Of a DNA stretch of 64,000 nucleotides, positions 17,501 through 24,873 are shown in pieces. Numbering within the stretch: position 1 is the stretch's first letter; each line of letters starts with the position of its first letter. The stretch is from an uncultured Clostridia bacterium (GTDB taxonomy: Bacteria; Bacillota; Clostridia; Christensenellales; Borkfalkiaceae): assembly GCA_947625555.1 (NCBI GenBank), contig CANQOT010000009.1, positions 1 through 64,000 of the forward strand, written 5' to 3'. The notes beneath the pieces were generated by a model. The model saw nothing but the letters and a program-made list of their open reading frames with translations. It had not been told where the DNA came from and ran no database searches. The translations under genes were made by a program, and so were the position numbers.

Positions 17501-17850
17501 TGCTCGTCTATGACGACGAGGAGGAGATCATCGCGGACATCAACGCGGGCAACTCCCCGCTCGCCCTCTACCTCTTCACCTCCAAGAAAGAGACCGAGCG
17601 CAAGTTCCTCTCGCGCGTCGCATTCGGCGGCGGGTGCGTGAACGACGTCGTGATCCATATCGCCTCTTCCGAGCTGCCGTTCGGCGGCGTGGGCGCGAGC
17701 GGCATGGGCGCCTACCACGGCAAAGCGGGCTTCGAATGCTTCTCGCACACGAAGGGCATCGTGGATAAGAAAACGTGGCTCGATCTGCCCATGCGCTATC
17801 AGCCCTACCGCACTCTCTTCGAAAAACTCGTACGCTTCTTTATGAAATGA
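14572..17850 (+). CDS. Fusion: YhhN-like membrane domain + Fe-alcohol dehydrogenase + class-3-like aldehyde dehydrogenase
   Basis: One uninterrupted 1092-aa protein with three domains. Residues 1-225 form about eight membrane helices of the YhhN/TMEM86 (lysoplasmalogenase) family, with FAGDIALEY (D80), LFALGHVLL and LLFFASDLFL (D187). Residues about 265-640 are a group III iron-dependent alcohol dehydrogenase: AVGGGSPMDCAK, PTTAGTGSE, and metal ligands D445, H449 (LDALTHAVEAY), H518 and H528 (AHSLGGAYNYPHG). Residues about 645-1092 are an aldehyde dehydrogenase of the ALDH3 type, with E845 (LELGGKSP) and catalytic C879 (NCGQTCVAPDY). All active-site residues are present. Known family roles imply release of a fatty aldehyde from lysoplasmalogen at the membrane, then oxidation or reduction of it. 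The combination is inference; substrate could differ. Confidence 0.92.
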   Translation: MKLIKEKLFLAVNAVFLALIAATCALYCVYGTIYAKAAASGTFLLLALFNTVLALVRGKSGYPLCKYWLLGGLALAFAGDIALEYEFIAGVVLFALGHVLLLGAFHTLKPLGWRDILPTLLLIAGSVCLLLLLPAYRFGDLLAPVIVYAVVISAMLGKAVGVLLDRKLHLPLRLGVFGGALLFFASDLFLTFANFTEVAFNFSLPCLITYYLATYLLAVTIYLASATGERREALSMNVFARLYCRAFQGIFRLAIPFMPYRKPKLLGNCGEAAALIKEKGKRRPLIVTDAGVRAHGVLAPVTEALEGAGIAYEIFDKTPANPTVSAIEEAFALYRERGCDCLMAVGGGSPMDCAKGVCARIIKPKKTLVRMQGILKVIGSQPLFIAVPTTAGTGSEATIAAVVTDDKTHHKFTILSFCLAPKYALLDPIMTKTLPPAPTAETGLDALTHAVEAYIGRSATFMTRRLAVSAVKRIDKNLLAAYRDGNDLSARKEMQLAAYEAGLAFTVSYVGYVHAVAHSLGGAYNYPHGRTNATLLPIVLRMYGKSAERRLAKLAKSSGICESSLPRHEAAEAFIAWVEDLNEQTGIPRSLEIAQEDIPVLAKNAAAEANPLYPVPRLMDRVALGDIYHAARTRHALSSEAALAAQKKYFATGATLDLQTRRRYLKKLYAALSEREDELNGALKADLGKSAYESYMCEVGMVRAEISHLLKHLRRYAKEKRVKTPLAQFASRSFQKPSPYGCVLVMSPWNYPVLLTLEPLADAIAAGNCVIVKPSAYSPATSDALKALLCDVFPPELVYPVLGGRAENSALLDLPFDKIFFTGSVAVGKEVMRRAAEKLIPVTLELGGKSPCIVDATANIPLAAKRIVFGKFLNCGQTCVAPDYILVHRSVEQRLLAELKRQIEKQYGAHPLENADYGKIISEKHFRRISALIDPAKVYCGGKTDEETLRIEPTVLQNVTREDGVMQEEIFGPVLPVLVYDDEEEIIADINAGNSPLALYLFTSKKETERKFLSRVAFGGGCVNDVVIHIASSELPFGGVGASGMGAYHGKAGFECFSHTKGIVDKKTWLDLPMRYQPYRTLFEKLVRFFMK

Positions 17851-17935
17851 CCGTGCGCACAGCACTAAATTCAACTAAAATTCTAATTTTTCAACCATTC
17901 GTTGAATGGAAAGGATATCGCAGCGGTTGATTTCA

Positions 17936-17944
17936 TGCTATAAT
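17936..17944 (+). promoter_or_regulatory. Extended -10 promoter
   Basis: TGCTATAAT, an extended -10 element, without a good -35. The predicted start at about 17951 lies 27 nt before the chosen ATG at 17978. Confidence 0.55.
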
Positions 17945-17977
17945 AGAGGCATCAATTACAAAGAGGCAGCGAGATAT

Positions 17978-18886
17978 ATGGAAAGAGGTCAACTGATCGC
18001 ATATCACAGAAGGCGCCTACATCTGACGCAGGCGGAACTCGGGGAGAAGGTGAACGTCACCGCGCAAGCCATCTCCAAGTGGGAAAAGGGGCTTTCGGAG
18101 CCCGACCTTTCCACCATCCAGAGGTTGAGCAAGATCTTCGAGATCGACGTGACGGATTTTTTTGCCGAGGAACCCACCGAGGGGGAGAAAGAGACTGCAA
18201 TCGCGCAAGCGACCGCCCAAGCCCCGTCTACGGAGGGACCCACGCCCGCGCGCGTTCCCATCGTAGAAAAAGAGCCCGACCGCGAGCCGCCCAAGATCAT
18301 TGTCGGCTACTGCGACAAGTGCAAGCGCCCCATCGACCAGCGCGAAAGATACACCGTGGAGCGTGTGGGAAGGAGCAGCACGCAACGGCTCTACTGCCCC
18401 GAATGCAAACACAAAATGGACGTCTCGCATGCCGATCATAAACTCTCTCACGGCAGGAAGATGTTCCGTAGGAGCATGATCTGGGGTACCGTTGCAGCGA
18501 TCGCCGTCGTCATCTTGATCGCCGTGCTCGCCATCGTTTTCGCCAACCCTGTCTATCTCTTGGGGCTCGTCTTCTCGCTGTTTGCCTTTACCTTCACCGC
18601 ACAGTGCTTTTGGGACGGGTTCATCCTTGAATTTCTCATGTTCTTCATGCACAGCTTCCGCATGCCGATGCTCATCTTCCAGCTCAGCCTCAACGGCATC
18701 GTCTGGTTCATTACGGTGAAGCTGCTCCTCATGATCCTCTCGGGGTTCCTCTCCGTCTTGCTCTTTTTGTTCGGGCTCTTCCTCACCCTCCTCGTGAGTC
18801 TCTTCGCGTTCCCCTTCTGTCTTATCAAGGAATTGCACGAACTGCGAGATCTCAACGCGACTGCCGCACGCGTCAGGGCGGAATAA
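17978..18886 (+). CDS. XRE-family regulator with zinc ribbon and membrane domain
   Basis: A 302-aa protein. The N-terminal HTH (about 5-60: TQAELGEKVNVTAQAISKWE) is of the XRE/Cro type. A proline-rich linker follows, then a zinc-ribbon with CDKCKR and CPECKH (about 108-146). Three to four membrane helices (about 165-285) come last. The start at 17978 is preferred over one 24 codons upstream because the extended -10 element lies between them. Membrane-tethered XRE regulators of this build are common in Clostridia; the signal sensed is unknown. It stands alone before a terminator. Confidence 0.8.
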   Translation: MERGQLIAYHRRRLHLTQAELGEKVNVTAQAISKWEKGLSEPDLSTIQRLSKIFEIDVTDFFAEEPTEGEKETAIAQATAQAPSTEGPTPARVPIVEKEPDREPPKIIVGYCDKCKRPIDQRERYTVERVGRSSTQRLYCPECKHKMDVSHADHKLSHGRKMFRRSMIWGTVAAIAVVILIAVLAIVFANPVYLLGLVFSLFAFTFTAQCFWDGFILEFLMFFMHSFRMPMLIFQLSLNGIVWFITVKLLLMILSGFLSVLLFLFGLFLTLLVSLFAFPFCLIKELHELRDLNATAARVRAE

Positions 18887-18900
18887 GACAATCAATATCA

Positions 18901-18929
18901 AAAGCCGCCCATGCTCGGCGGCTTTTTTT
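18901..18929 (+). terminator. Intrinsic terminator
   Basis: Stem aaagccgcc/ggcggcttt with a 7-nt loop and a T-run. It serves the XRE gene and overlaps the end of the converging DUF368 gene. Confidence 0.8.
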
Positions 18930-19845
18930 ATGTGCTGTGACGGTGCGCGCCCCGCCGCTTGACGAGCGTCAAGAGGCCCAGCGAGAGGGCGACGCCGAGG
19001 AGAAGGAGAAAGAAGGATATGACCCATCCCCATACCCCCATCGCGGCGGCGCTCCTTGCAAAGGGCGCATAGACGGCCACGATGGAGCCCGTAATGAAGC
19101 CGAGAATGGCGAAATAGGTCGCGCGGGGGAATTTTCGTAGCAAAAACCGCATGAGGAAGGAGACGGCAAAGAATCCGACGAGCATGCCCGCGCCCGCGAC
19201 GGCGAGGACGGAGAGGCTGATGAGGGGCTCCTTCCCGCGGAGAAGAAAGCCCGTGAGGAGGGAAATGAGGGGCGTGTAGTAGCCGAAAATGAGCAGGAGC
19301 ATCGAGCCCGAGATGCCCGGAACGACGAGGGCGCACGCCGCGACCGCCCCCACGAGAAAGAGGAGCGCATAGCCGCCGAGATCGAGGCGGTATAAAAAGC
19401 CCTCCGCATGGTTCGCCGCGGGCAGGAAGGCGAGCGCGGCGGCGACGAGGCAGGGAAGGAGGAAGGCGGCGGCGTTTTTGGGCGTCGGACGGCCCGGGGC
19501 CTTCTCCTTGATGGAGGGAAGTCCGCCGATCGAGAGCCCTACAAAGAGCGTCACCGTGGGCACGGGATAGTTGCGGACCCCCCATTGAATGGGAAAGAGG
19601 AGCGCGGCCGCCCCCAAGATCATCCCGAGCGCGATGGGCAAAAGCGTCCTCATGCTGCGCGTGAAGTGTTTGAAAACATCGGCGACGGCGCCGATGAGCC
19701 GCTCGTAGATGCCGAGAAGGGCCGCGACCGACCCGCCCGAAAACCCGGGCACGATGAAGGCGACCCCGATCGCCGCCCCTCGCAAAACGTCCGCAAGAAA
19801 GGATGCGGCCCTATGGTGTTGTCCTGCGGCGGAATTTTTCATCAC
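18928..19845 (-). CDS. DUF368 family polyprenyl-phosphate transporter
   Basis: A 305-aa integral membrane protein with about eight helices. The two family signatures are IVPGFSGGSVAALLGIYE (near 30-47) and LVVPGISGSMLLLIFGYY (near 175-192), re-entrant motifs of the DUF368 (PopT) family. Members flip undecaprenyl phosphate back to the cytoplasmic side for wall synthesis. The start could be GTG at 19845 or ATG at 19842; neither has a clear ribosome binding site. It is a single gene, convergent with the XRE gene. Confidence 0.88.
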   Translation of the reverse strand: MMKNSAAGQHHRAASFLADVLRGAAIGVAFIVPGFSGGSVAALLGIYERLIGAVADVFKHFTRSMRTLLPIALGMILGAAALLFPIQWGVRNYPVPTVTLFVGLSIGGLPSIKEKAPGRPTPKNAAAFLLPCLVAAALAFLPAANHAEGFLYRLDLGGYALLFLVGAVAACALVVPGISGSMLLLIFGYYTPLISLLTGFLLRGKEPLISLSVLAVAGAGMLVGFFAVSFLMRFLLRKFPRATYFAILGFITGSIVAVYAPFARSAAAMGVWGWVISFFLLLLGVALSLGLLTLVKRRGAHRHST

Positions 19846-19942
19846 TATTATTCTATCGCCCGCTGCAAGAAAATAACACTTTTGCGCATATTTTTATTTC
19901 GATAAAAATCGAAATAAAGAAAAAATCACGATTTTTTTAGAC

Positions 19943-19974
19943 AAAAGAGCGTCTGCCGAGGCAGACGCTCTTTT
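19943..19974 (-). terminator. Intrinsic terminator of the 19988 lipoprotein gene
   Basis: A 14-bp stem aaaagagcgtctgc/gcagacgctctttt with a 4-nt loop, followed on the minus strand by further T residues. Confidence 0.85.
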
Positions 19975-19987
19975 ATTTGAAGTTTTG

Positions 19988-21127
19988 TTATGCGTTGAGG
20001 TCCGTGGGAAGGGTGACGGTCGTCGTGCCGAAATCGGTGTAGGTCACCGTCGCGGAAGCGCCGACGGAGACGGACACCGACACGCCATCCTGCGATGCGC
20101 CGCCCTTTGCGCTGATCTTCGCGGTCCCCTTGGAAAGCCTGCCGTCCGTCACGAAATAGGTCGCTTCGCCCGAGAAGTTGAGGGGCATATCATCGAAGGA
20201 ATCGCCGAGCTCGGCGTAATATTCGTCCATATATTCGTCGAACTTATCGGGGGAGAGCTTGAAGCCCGTCTTGGTCTTTTCGAAGAGGGTGTGGTCGAAG
20301 TCGGGCTGCTGATAATAGAAGAGCTCCGAAAGAGAGGTCATATCCTCGAACTCATACGCATTCCTTGCGTATGTTCCGTCTTCCGTCAGGTAATAGGCGA
20401 CGAGTCCGTCTTCTTCCTGAACGATATAGATCTTTTCGTTGACCGGTCCGTTGACTGATCCCTCACCGGGAATGACACCCTTGAAGCTGGTCGTCATCTC
20501 GATCAAGGCGGCGGTCTCCGTGATTTTGATGGTGATCGTGACGGTCGTCGAATAGCTGGTTTTCTGCGACTGGCCATAGGCAGAGGCCTTCATGTCCACG
20601 CTGGTCGTTGCCTTGGAGGTCATCGTGAAGTTCTTGTAGTTGGAGAGATCGCACACGCTTTCGAGATAGCTCTTGGAGATCATCTCGCCTACGCCGGGCT
20701 GGGGAATGTAATAGCGGTATGCGTCGTCCTCGAAGCCCAAAATGATGAGGCTGACCTCTTTCCCGCCCGTGGGCTGAGCTGCGCAAACTGCGCGAGCCGC
20801 GGTGGCCGGCGCATAGAGGACGGTGCCCTTCTCTGCGGTGACGACGTCTTCTGCCTTCACATCGCCGAGGTTGAGTGCGGCGATCTCTTCCTGCGTGAGG
20901 ACGGAGGTCTTGGTGTAGGTGACGTTGAGCTCTTCGGCACCGTCGTCCACGATCTCGTTCTCAATGAACGCCTTGGCAGCCGCATCCTGCGATTCGTACG
21001 TCTGCGTAGAGACGACGCCCTCGAAGGTCTCGCTGTAATTTCCGCCGCCCATATCACAGGCGGCAAGGCCGACGCTGGCCGCGAGAGCGGCAGCAAGGAC
21101 CCCTGCTACGATTGTTGCTTTTTTCAT
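19988..21127 (-). CDS. Lipoprotein of unknown function
   Basis: A 379-aa secreted lipoprotein with signal peptide MKKATIVAGVLAAALAASVG and lipobox LAAC. The mature part is acidic, rich in Thr/Ser/Tyr and looks beta-stranded (TSYSTTVTITIKITETAALI). It resembles in style the partial lipoprotein at 62821 and may be a substrate-binding or surface scaffold protein. It has its own promoter and terminator and a strong AAGGAG before the ATG. No enzymatic motif seen. Confidence 0.8.
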   Translation of the reverse strand: MKKATIVAGVLAAALAASVGLAACDMGGGNYSETFEGVVSTQTYESQDAAAKAFIENEIVDDGAEELNVTYTKTSVLTQEEIAALNLGDVKAEDVVTAEKGTVLYAPATAARAVCAAQPTGGKEVSLIILGFEDDAYRYYIPQPGVGEMISKSYLESVCDLSNYKNFTMTSKATTSVDMKASAYGQSQKTSYSTTVTITIKITETAALIEMTTSFKGVIPGEGSVNGPVNEKIYIVQEEDGLVAYYLTEDGTYARNAYEFEDMTSLSELFYYQQPDFDHTLFEKTKTGFKLSPDKFDEYMDEYYAELGDSFDDMPLNFSGEATYFVTDGRLSKGTAKISAKGGASQDGVSVSVSVGASATVTYTDFGTTTVTLPTDLNA

Positions 21128-21157
21128 ATCCTTCTCCTTATTTTATTATTTCCTATG

Positions 21158-21185
21158 ATTGTAGTCATTCAAAAATTTTTGTCAA
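21158..21185 (-). promoter_or_regulatory. Promoter of the 19988-21127 lipoprotein
   Basis: On the minus strand: TTGACA (21180-21185), 16-bp spacer, TACAAT (21158-21163). Confidence 0.7.
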
Positions 21186-21225
21186 GCGTTTGAGACAAAG
21201 TTTCTCGAAATTTCCGACGGCAACT

Positions 21226-23013
21226 TCACCCCTGCGCGGCGAGCATGCGATAGTAGGCGCCCTTCCTTTCGACGAGCTCTTGGTGGGTGCCCTGCTCCAC
21301 GATCTGCCCTTCCGAGAGCACGACGATGCGGTCGGCTCCGCGAATGGTGGAGAGCCTGTGCGCGATGACGAAACTCGTCCTGCCCGCGAGGAGGGCTTTC
21401 AGGCTCGCCTGCACTTCCCGCTCCGTTTGGGTGTCGATGTGGCTCGTCGCCTCGTCGAGGACGATGACGCGCGGGTCGGCGAGGATGAGCCGCGCAAAGG
21501 AGAGGAGCTGCCGTTCCCCGCCCGAGAGCGCGGAATTTTCGGAGATCTGCGTCCCGTACCCCTCGGGTAGGCGGGAGATGAACGCGTCGGCGCAGGCCGC
21601 CTTCGCGGCCGCGATGCACTCCGCGTCGGTCGCTTCGGGACGGGCGAAACGGATATTTTCGAGCACCGTGCCGCTGAAAATGTAGGTATCCTGCATCATC
21701 GCGCCCACGCGCTCGCGCAGAGACTTCAAGGTATAGGCGCGCACGTCCTTCCCGTCCACCTTCACGCTGCCGCCCTGCACGTCGTAGAAGCGCGAGAGAA
21801 GGTTGACGATGGTCGTCTTGCCCGAACCCGTCGCCCCGACGAGGGCGATCGTCTCGCCCGCTTGTGCGCGGAGGGAGAAATCTTTGAGCACGGGAATGCC
21901 CTCGACGTAGGAGAAGTCGACATGGTCAAATTCCACCTCCCCCCTGCATTCTTCGAGGGGAAGGGCCCCTTCCTCGTCGCAGATCTCGACGGGCGTCGCA
22001 ATGGTATCGTAGATGCGTTCGACGTTGGCCGTGAGCTTGAACAGGTCGGCGAGCTCCCCGCAGACGGCGCCGATGACGGAGGTGACTTCGCCGAGCGCGG
22101 AACCTATCGCGATGACGGTGCCGAGGGAAAGATCCCCCCCTGCGAGCCCGATCGCGAGCGCAACGCCATATACCATGCCCGTAAGCAAGGCGTTGGAAAA
22201 GCCGTGGGCGATGGGATAGAAGGATTCGCGCGCGGCCGTCGTGTACATGAAGGCCTTGCGGTACTCCTCGTAGAGTTCCCCCGCCACCCGCACGTTGAGC
22301 GCCGAACGGTTATAGGCGCGGACGACCTCCGCCCCGCCGATGCTCTCGGCGACGAAGGCGGTGTAGTTGGCGTTCTTGTTGCGCTGCCTTCCCTCGCGGT
22401 TATGAATGGTCCTGCTCAAAAAATAGATGAGGACGACGAGGGGCAGAAGGGCCCCCACGACGGCCCCGCCGATGCGCACGTCGAGGCAGAGGATCCAGAC
22501 GATGCCGATGAGGACGACGCCCACGCAGTAGAGGAGAATGTAGAAGAGGTTGCCGACGATCTCGGCGATCTCGTCGACATAGGTCGTGACGCGCACCAAG
22601 ATCTTTCCCGTCGAATGGGTATCGAAATAGCGGAAGGAAAGGACGGTCACATGGTTGAAGATCTCGGTGCGGAGCTCGGAGGAAAAGAGGTGGCCGAAGC
22701 GCTTGGGCACGAGATTTTCGAGAAAGGCGAAAAGGGCCGTTCCCGCCCACGTCGCAAGGAGCCCGCCCGCGGCGAGGAGGACGGTTTTGAGATAGCCTTC
22801 CGCAAGCACCCCGCTCGTGGGGAAGATCGCGGAGATGATGACGGAATACAAAAGCCCGGGCACGAGGGAGAGCGCGCCCGTCACGATCTCGATGAGGAGA
22901 CTGCAAACGAGCATCTTTTTGTGCCGCGCCGCCTGACGGATGAGGCGCCCGAGCATCCTGAAATTGAATTTTTGCCTGACGTATTCGTCCTGGTAATAGA
23001 GATTGTTCTGCAT
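21226..23013 (-). CDS. ABC exporter half-transporter, canonical NBD subunit
   Basis: A 595-aa protein with an N-terminal six-helix exporter domain (about 25-310) and an ATPase. Walker A is VGATGSGKTT, the Q-loop is MMQDTYIFSG, the signature is ALSGGERQLLSFA, and Walker B IVLDEATSHID has the catalytic glutamate. The start at 23013 is fixed by GAGGAG eight bases upstream and by a 4-bp gap from the preceding subunit. It pairs with the 23018-24820 product as a heterodimeric multidrug or lipid-type exporter. Substrate is not predictable. Confidence 0.92.
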   Translation of the reverse strand: MQNNLYYQDEYVRQKFNFRMLGRLIRQAARHKKMLVCSLLIEIVTGALSLVPGLLYSVIISAIFPTSGVLAEGYLKTVLLAAGGLLATWAGTALFAFLENLVPKRFGHLFSSELRTEIFNHVTVLSFRYFDTHSTGKILVRVTTYVDEIAEIVGNLFYILLYCVGVVLIGIVWILCLDVRIGGAVVGALLPLVVLIYFLSRTIHNREGRQRNKNANYTAFVAESIGGAEVVRAYNRSALNVRVAGELYEEYRKAFMYTTAARESFYPIAHGFSNALLTGMVYGVALAIGLAGGDLSLGTVIAIGSALGEVTSVIGAVCGELADLFKLTANVERIYDTIATPVEICDEEGALPLEECRGEVEFDHVDFSYVEGIPVLKDFSLRAQAGETIALVGATGSGKTTIVNLLSRFYDVQGGSVKVDGKDVRAYTLKSLRERVGAMMQDTYIFSGTVLENIRFARPEATDAECIAAAKAACADAFISRLPEGYGTQISENSALSGGERQLLSFARLILADPRVIVLDEATSHIDTQTEREVQASLKALLAGRTSFVIAHRLSTIRGADRIVVLSEGQIVEQGTHQELVERKGAYYRMLAAQG

Positions 23014-23017
23014 GGCG

Positions 23018-24820
23018 CTACTCCTCGAATACCATCTCGCCCGACTGCCGCTCGTAGATCTCGGCAAAGTTGCCGCCCCGTTCCATGAGCTCTTGGAAGC
23101 TCCCCCGCTCGACGATGCCGCCCGCGTCCAAAAACAAGATCTCGTCGCAATTTTTGAGCGCCGTCGCGCGGTGGGTGACGATGACGAGCGTCCTATCGCC
23201 GCACTCCCGTTCGAGATTTTTGAACACCTGCCGCTCCGTCTCGAGGTCGAGGGCGCTCGTTACGTCGTCAAAAACGAGGATGGGGGCGTTTTTGAAGAGG
23301 GCGCGCGCGATGGAGATGCGCTGCTTCTGCCCGCCCGAGAGGCCGAAGCCCTTCTCCCCCACCGTCGTCTGATAACCGTCGGGGAAGCGGCGGGCGAACT
23401 CGTCCACTTCGGCGAGAGCCCCCGCGCGGGCGATCTTCTCCTCGGGCGCGAAGGGGTCGTAGAGGGCGATGTTGGCCGCGATCGTGTTGGAGAAGAGAAA
23501 GACGTTTTGCATCGCATAGGAGAACCTGCGGGTCAGCTCCTCGCGGTCGTATGTATGGATGGGCTCGCCGTCCAGAAGGATCTCCCCTTCGTCGCACTCC
23601 GCCATGCCCTGCATGAGCTTGCAAAGAAGGGTCTTGCCCGAGCCCGTCCTGCCCATGACGCCGAGCTTCTTGCCGTACGGAAGGTCGAGGTCCACCCCTT
23701 TGAGCGCGCAGCCCTCGCCGCTCTTCACGCCCACGCCCCCGAAGGAAATCGAAGGCCGCATCGCGGGCATGGTATGCCCGTATTGCGTCGCGACCTCGTC
23801 GGGATCGTTCAAAAAGCCGAAGAGACGGCGGGCGGAGACGAAGTTCCGCTGCATGTTGTTGATGTTGATGAGCACGCTCGTGAGCTGCCAGATAAGCGTC
23901 CCCATATAGCCCATGATGGCAGTAAATTCCCCCGCCGTGATCTCGTGCGAAAGCCCCAGCCAAACGGCGAGGGCGAGCTCGCCGCAAAAGACGAAGAGGC
24001 GCACGATCTGCGTCGAAAGGGAACGCTTCGCAAAGAGGCCCACCCCGCCGTAGTTGGTTTTGAGGAGCTGCCTGTTATCGGCGTCGAAGAGGACCCTGCG
24101 TTCGGCTTCGCGGGCGAAGGAAGCCACCGTCCGCGCGCCGTACACGCTCTCCTGCACCGTCGTGTTGAGGCGGGACGAATCCTTCCAGACATTGTCGTAG
24201 TAGGTGCGTGCGCGGCGGTTGAAGAATACGACGATGAGGGAGCAGACGCCGCCTCCCACGATGGGCAAAAAGAGGAGCGTATAGTGGATCTGCCCGAGGA
24301 GCACGGCCGCAAGGACGGCGTAGAGGATGCCGTTCAAGAGGAATTGCGCGTTGTGCACATACACGTCGCGCACGTTGGACGGGTCCTTGGTGGCGATGAG
24401 GATGAGGTCGCCCGAGGAATATTTGGAGAGGAGCGGCCCGCTCGCTTCGCCGATCTTGCGCATGGCGTCGGAGCGCAGCTTCCCCTCCGCTTTGAGCGTC
24501 ACGAGGTGGCCGACGTACCACTTCCCATAGGAGAGAAGGAGGACGAGAAGGGCCACGCCGACGAGCGTCCCCGCAAGGACGAGGAAGATGGTCTCGAAAT
24601 CGTTTTGCGGAATGCCCGCGACGAGGAAGTTGAAGAGACTGCCCGTCTGCCCCGCTTCCCCTCCCAAGAGGGGCGTGAGCACGCGGTCGACGAGCAGGGC
24701 GACGATCTGCGGGGTGATGAGCGTAAGAAAAACGAGCCCCATCCCGCAACCCATCGAAAAAATGATGGCGGGAAGGTGCCGTTTGAAATACGGAAATGAG
24801 TTTTTGAAAAATTCCTTCAT
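23018..24820 (-). CDS. ABC exporter half-transporter, degenerate-site subunit
   Basis: A 600-aa protein with a six-helix membrane domain and an ATPase: Walker A MGRTGSGKTL, signature GLSGGQKQRISIA. Walker B reads LVFDDVTSALD, with Asp in place of the catalytic Glu. This substitution marks the non-hydrolysing half of heterodimeric exporters such as TM287/288 and BmrCD, and the partner follows 4 bp downstream. The ATG at 24820 is chosen because a terminator hairpin lies just upstream; a longer frame from TTG would run through it. Confidence 0.9.
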   Translation of the reverse strand: MKEFFKNSFPYFKRHLPAIIFSMGCGMGLVFLTLITPQIVALLVDRVLTPLLGGEAGQTGSLFNFLVAGIPQNDFETIFLVLAGTLVGVALLVLLLSYGKWYVGHLVTLKAEGKLRSDAMRKIGEASGPLLSKYSSGDLILIATKDPSNVRDVYVHNAQFLLNGILYAVLAAVLLGQIHYTLLFLPIVGGGVCSLIVVFFNRRARTYYDNVWKDSSRLNTTVQESVYGARTVASFAREAERRVLFDADNRQLLKTNYGGVGLFAKRSLSTQIVRLFVFCGELALAVWLGLSHEITAGEFTAIMGYMGTLIWQLTSVLININNMQRNFVSARRLFGFLNDPDEVATQYGHTMPAMRPSISFGGVGVKSGEGCALKGVDLDLPYGKKLGVMGRTGSGKTLLCKLMQGMAECDEGEILLDGEPIHTYDREELTRRFSYAMQNVFLFSNTIAANIALYDPFAPEEKIARAGALAEVDEFARRFPDGYQTTVGEKGFGLSGGQKQRISIARALFKNAPILVFDDVTSALDLETERQVFKNLERECGDRTLVIVTHRATALKNCDEILFLDAGGIVERGSFQELMERGGNFAEIYERQSGEMVFEE

Positions 24821-24830
24821 ACCCCTGCGG

Positions 24831-24856
24831 AAAAAAGAAGCGCGGCTACCCGCGCT
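24831..24856 (-). terminator. Terminator of asnS
   Basis: On the minus strand: stem AGCGCGG/CCGCGCT with a 4-nt loop, then TTCTTTTTT, 18 bp after the asnS stop. Confidence 0.8.
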
Positions 24857-24873
24857 CCCCAATTATAGTTTGC

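Noticed and set aside
14962..17874. A 970-codon open frame opposite the YhhN-ADH-ALDH gene
   Set aside because: Open only because the sense gene avoids codons whose complement is a stop; no ribosome site and no domain.
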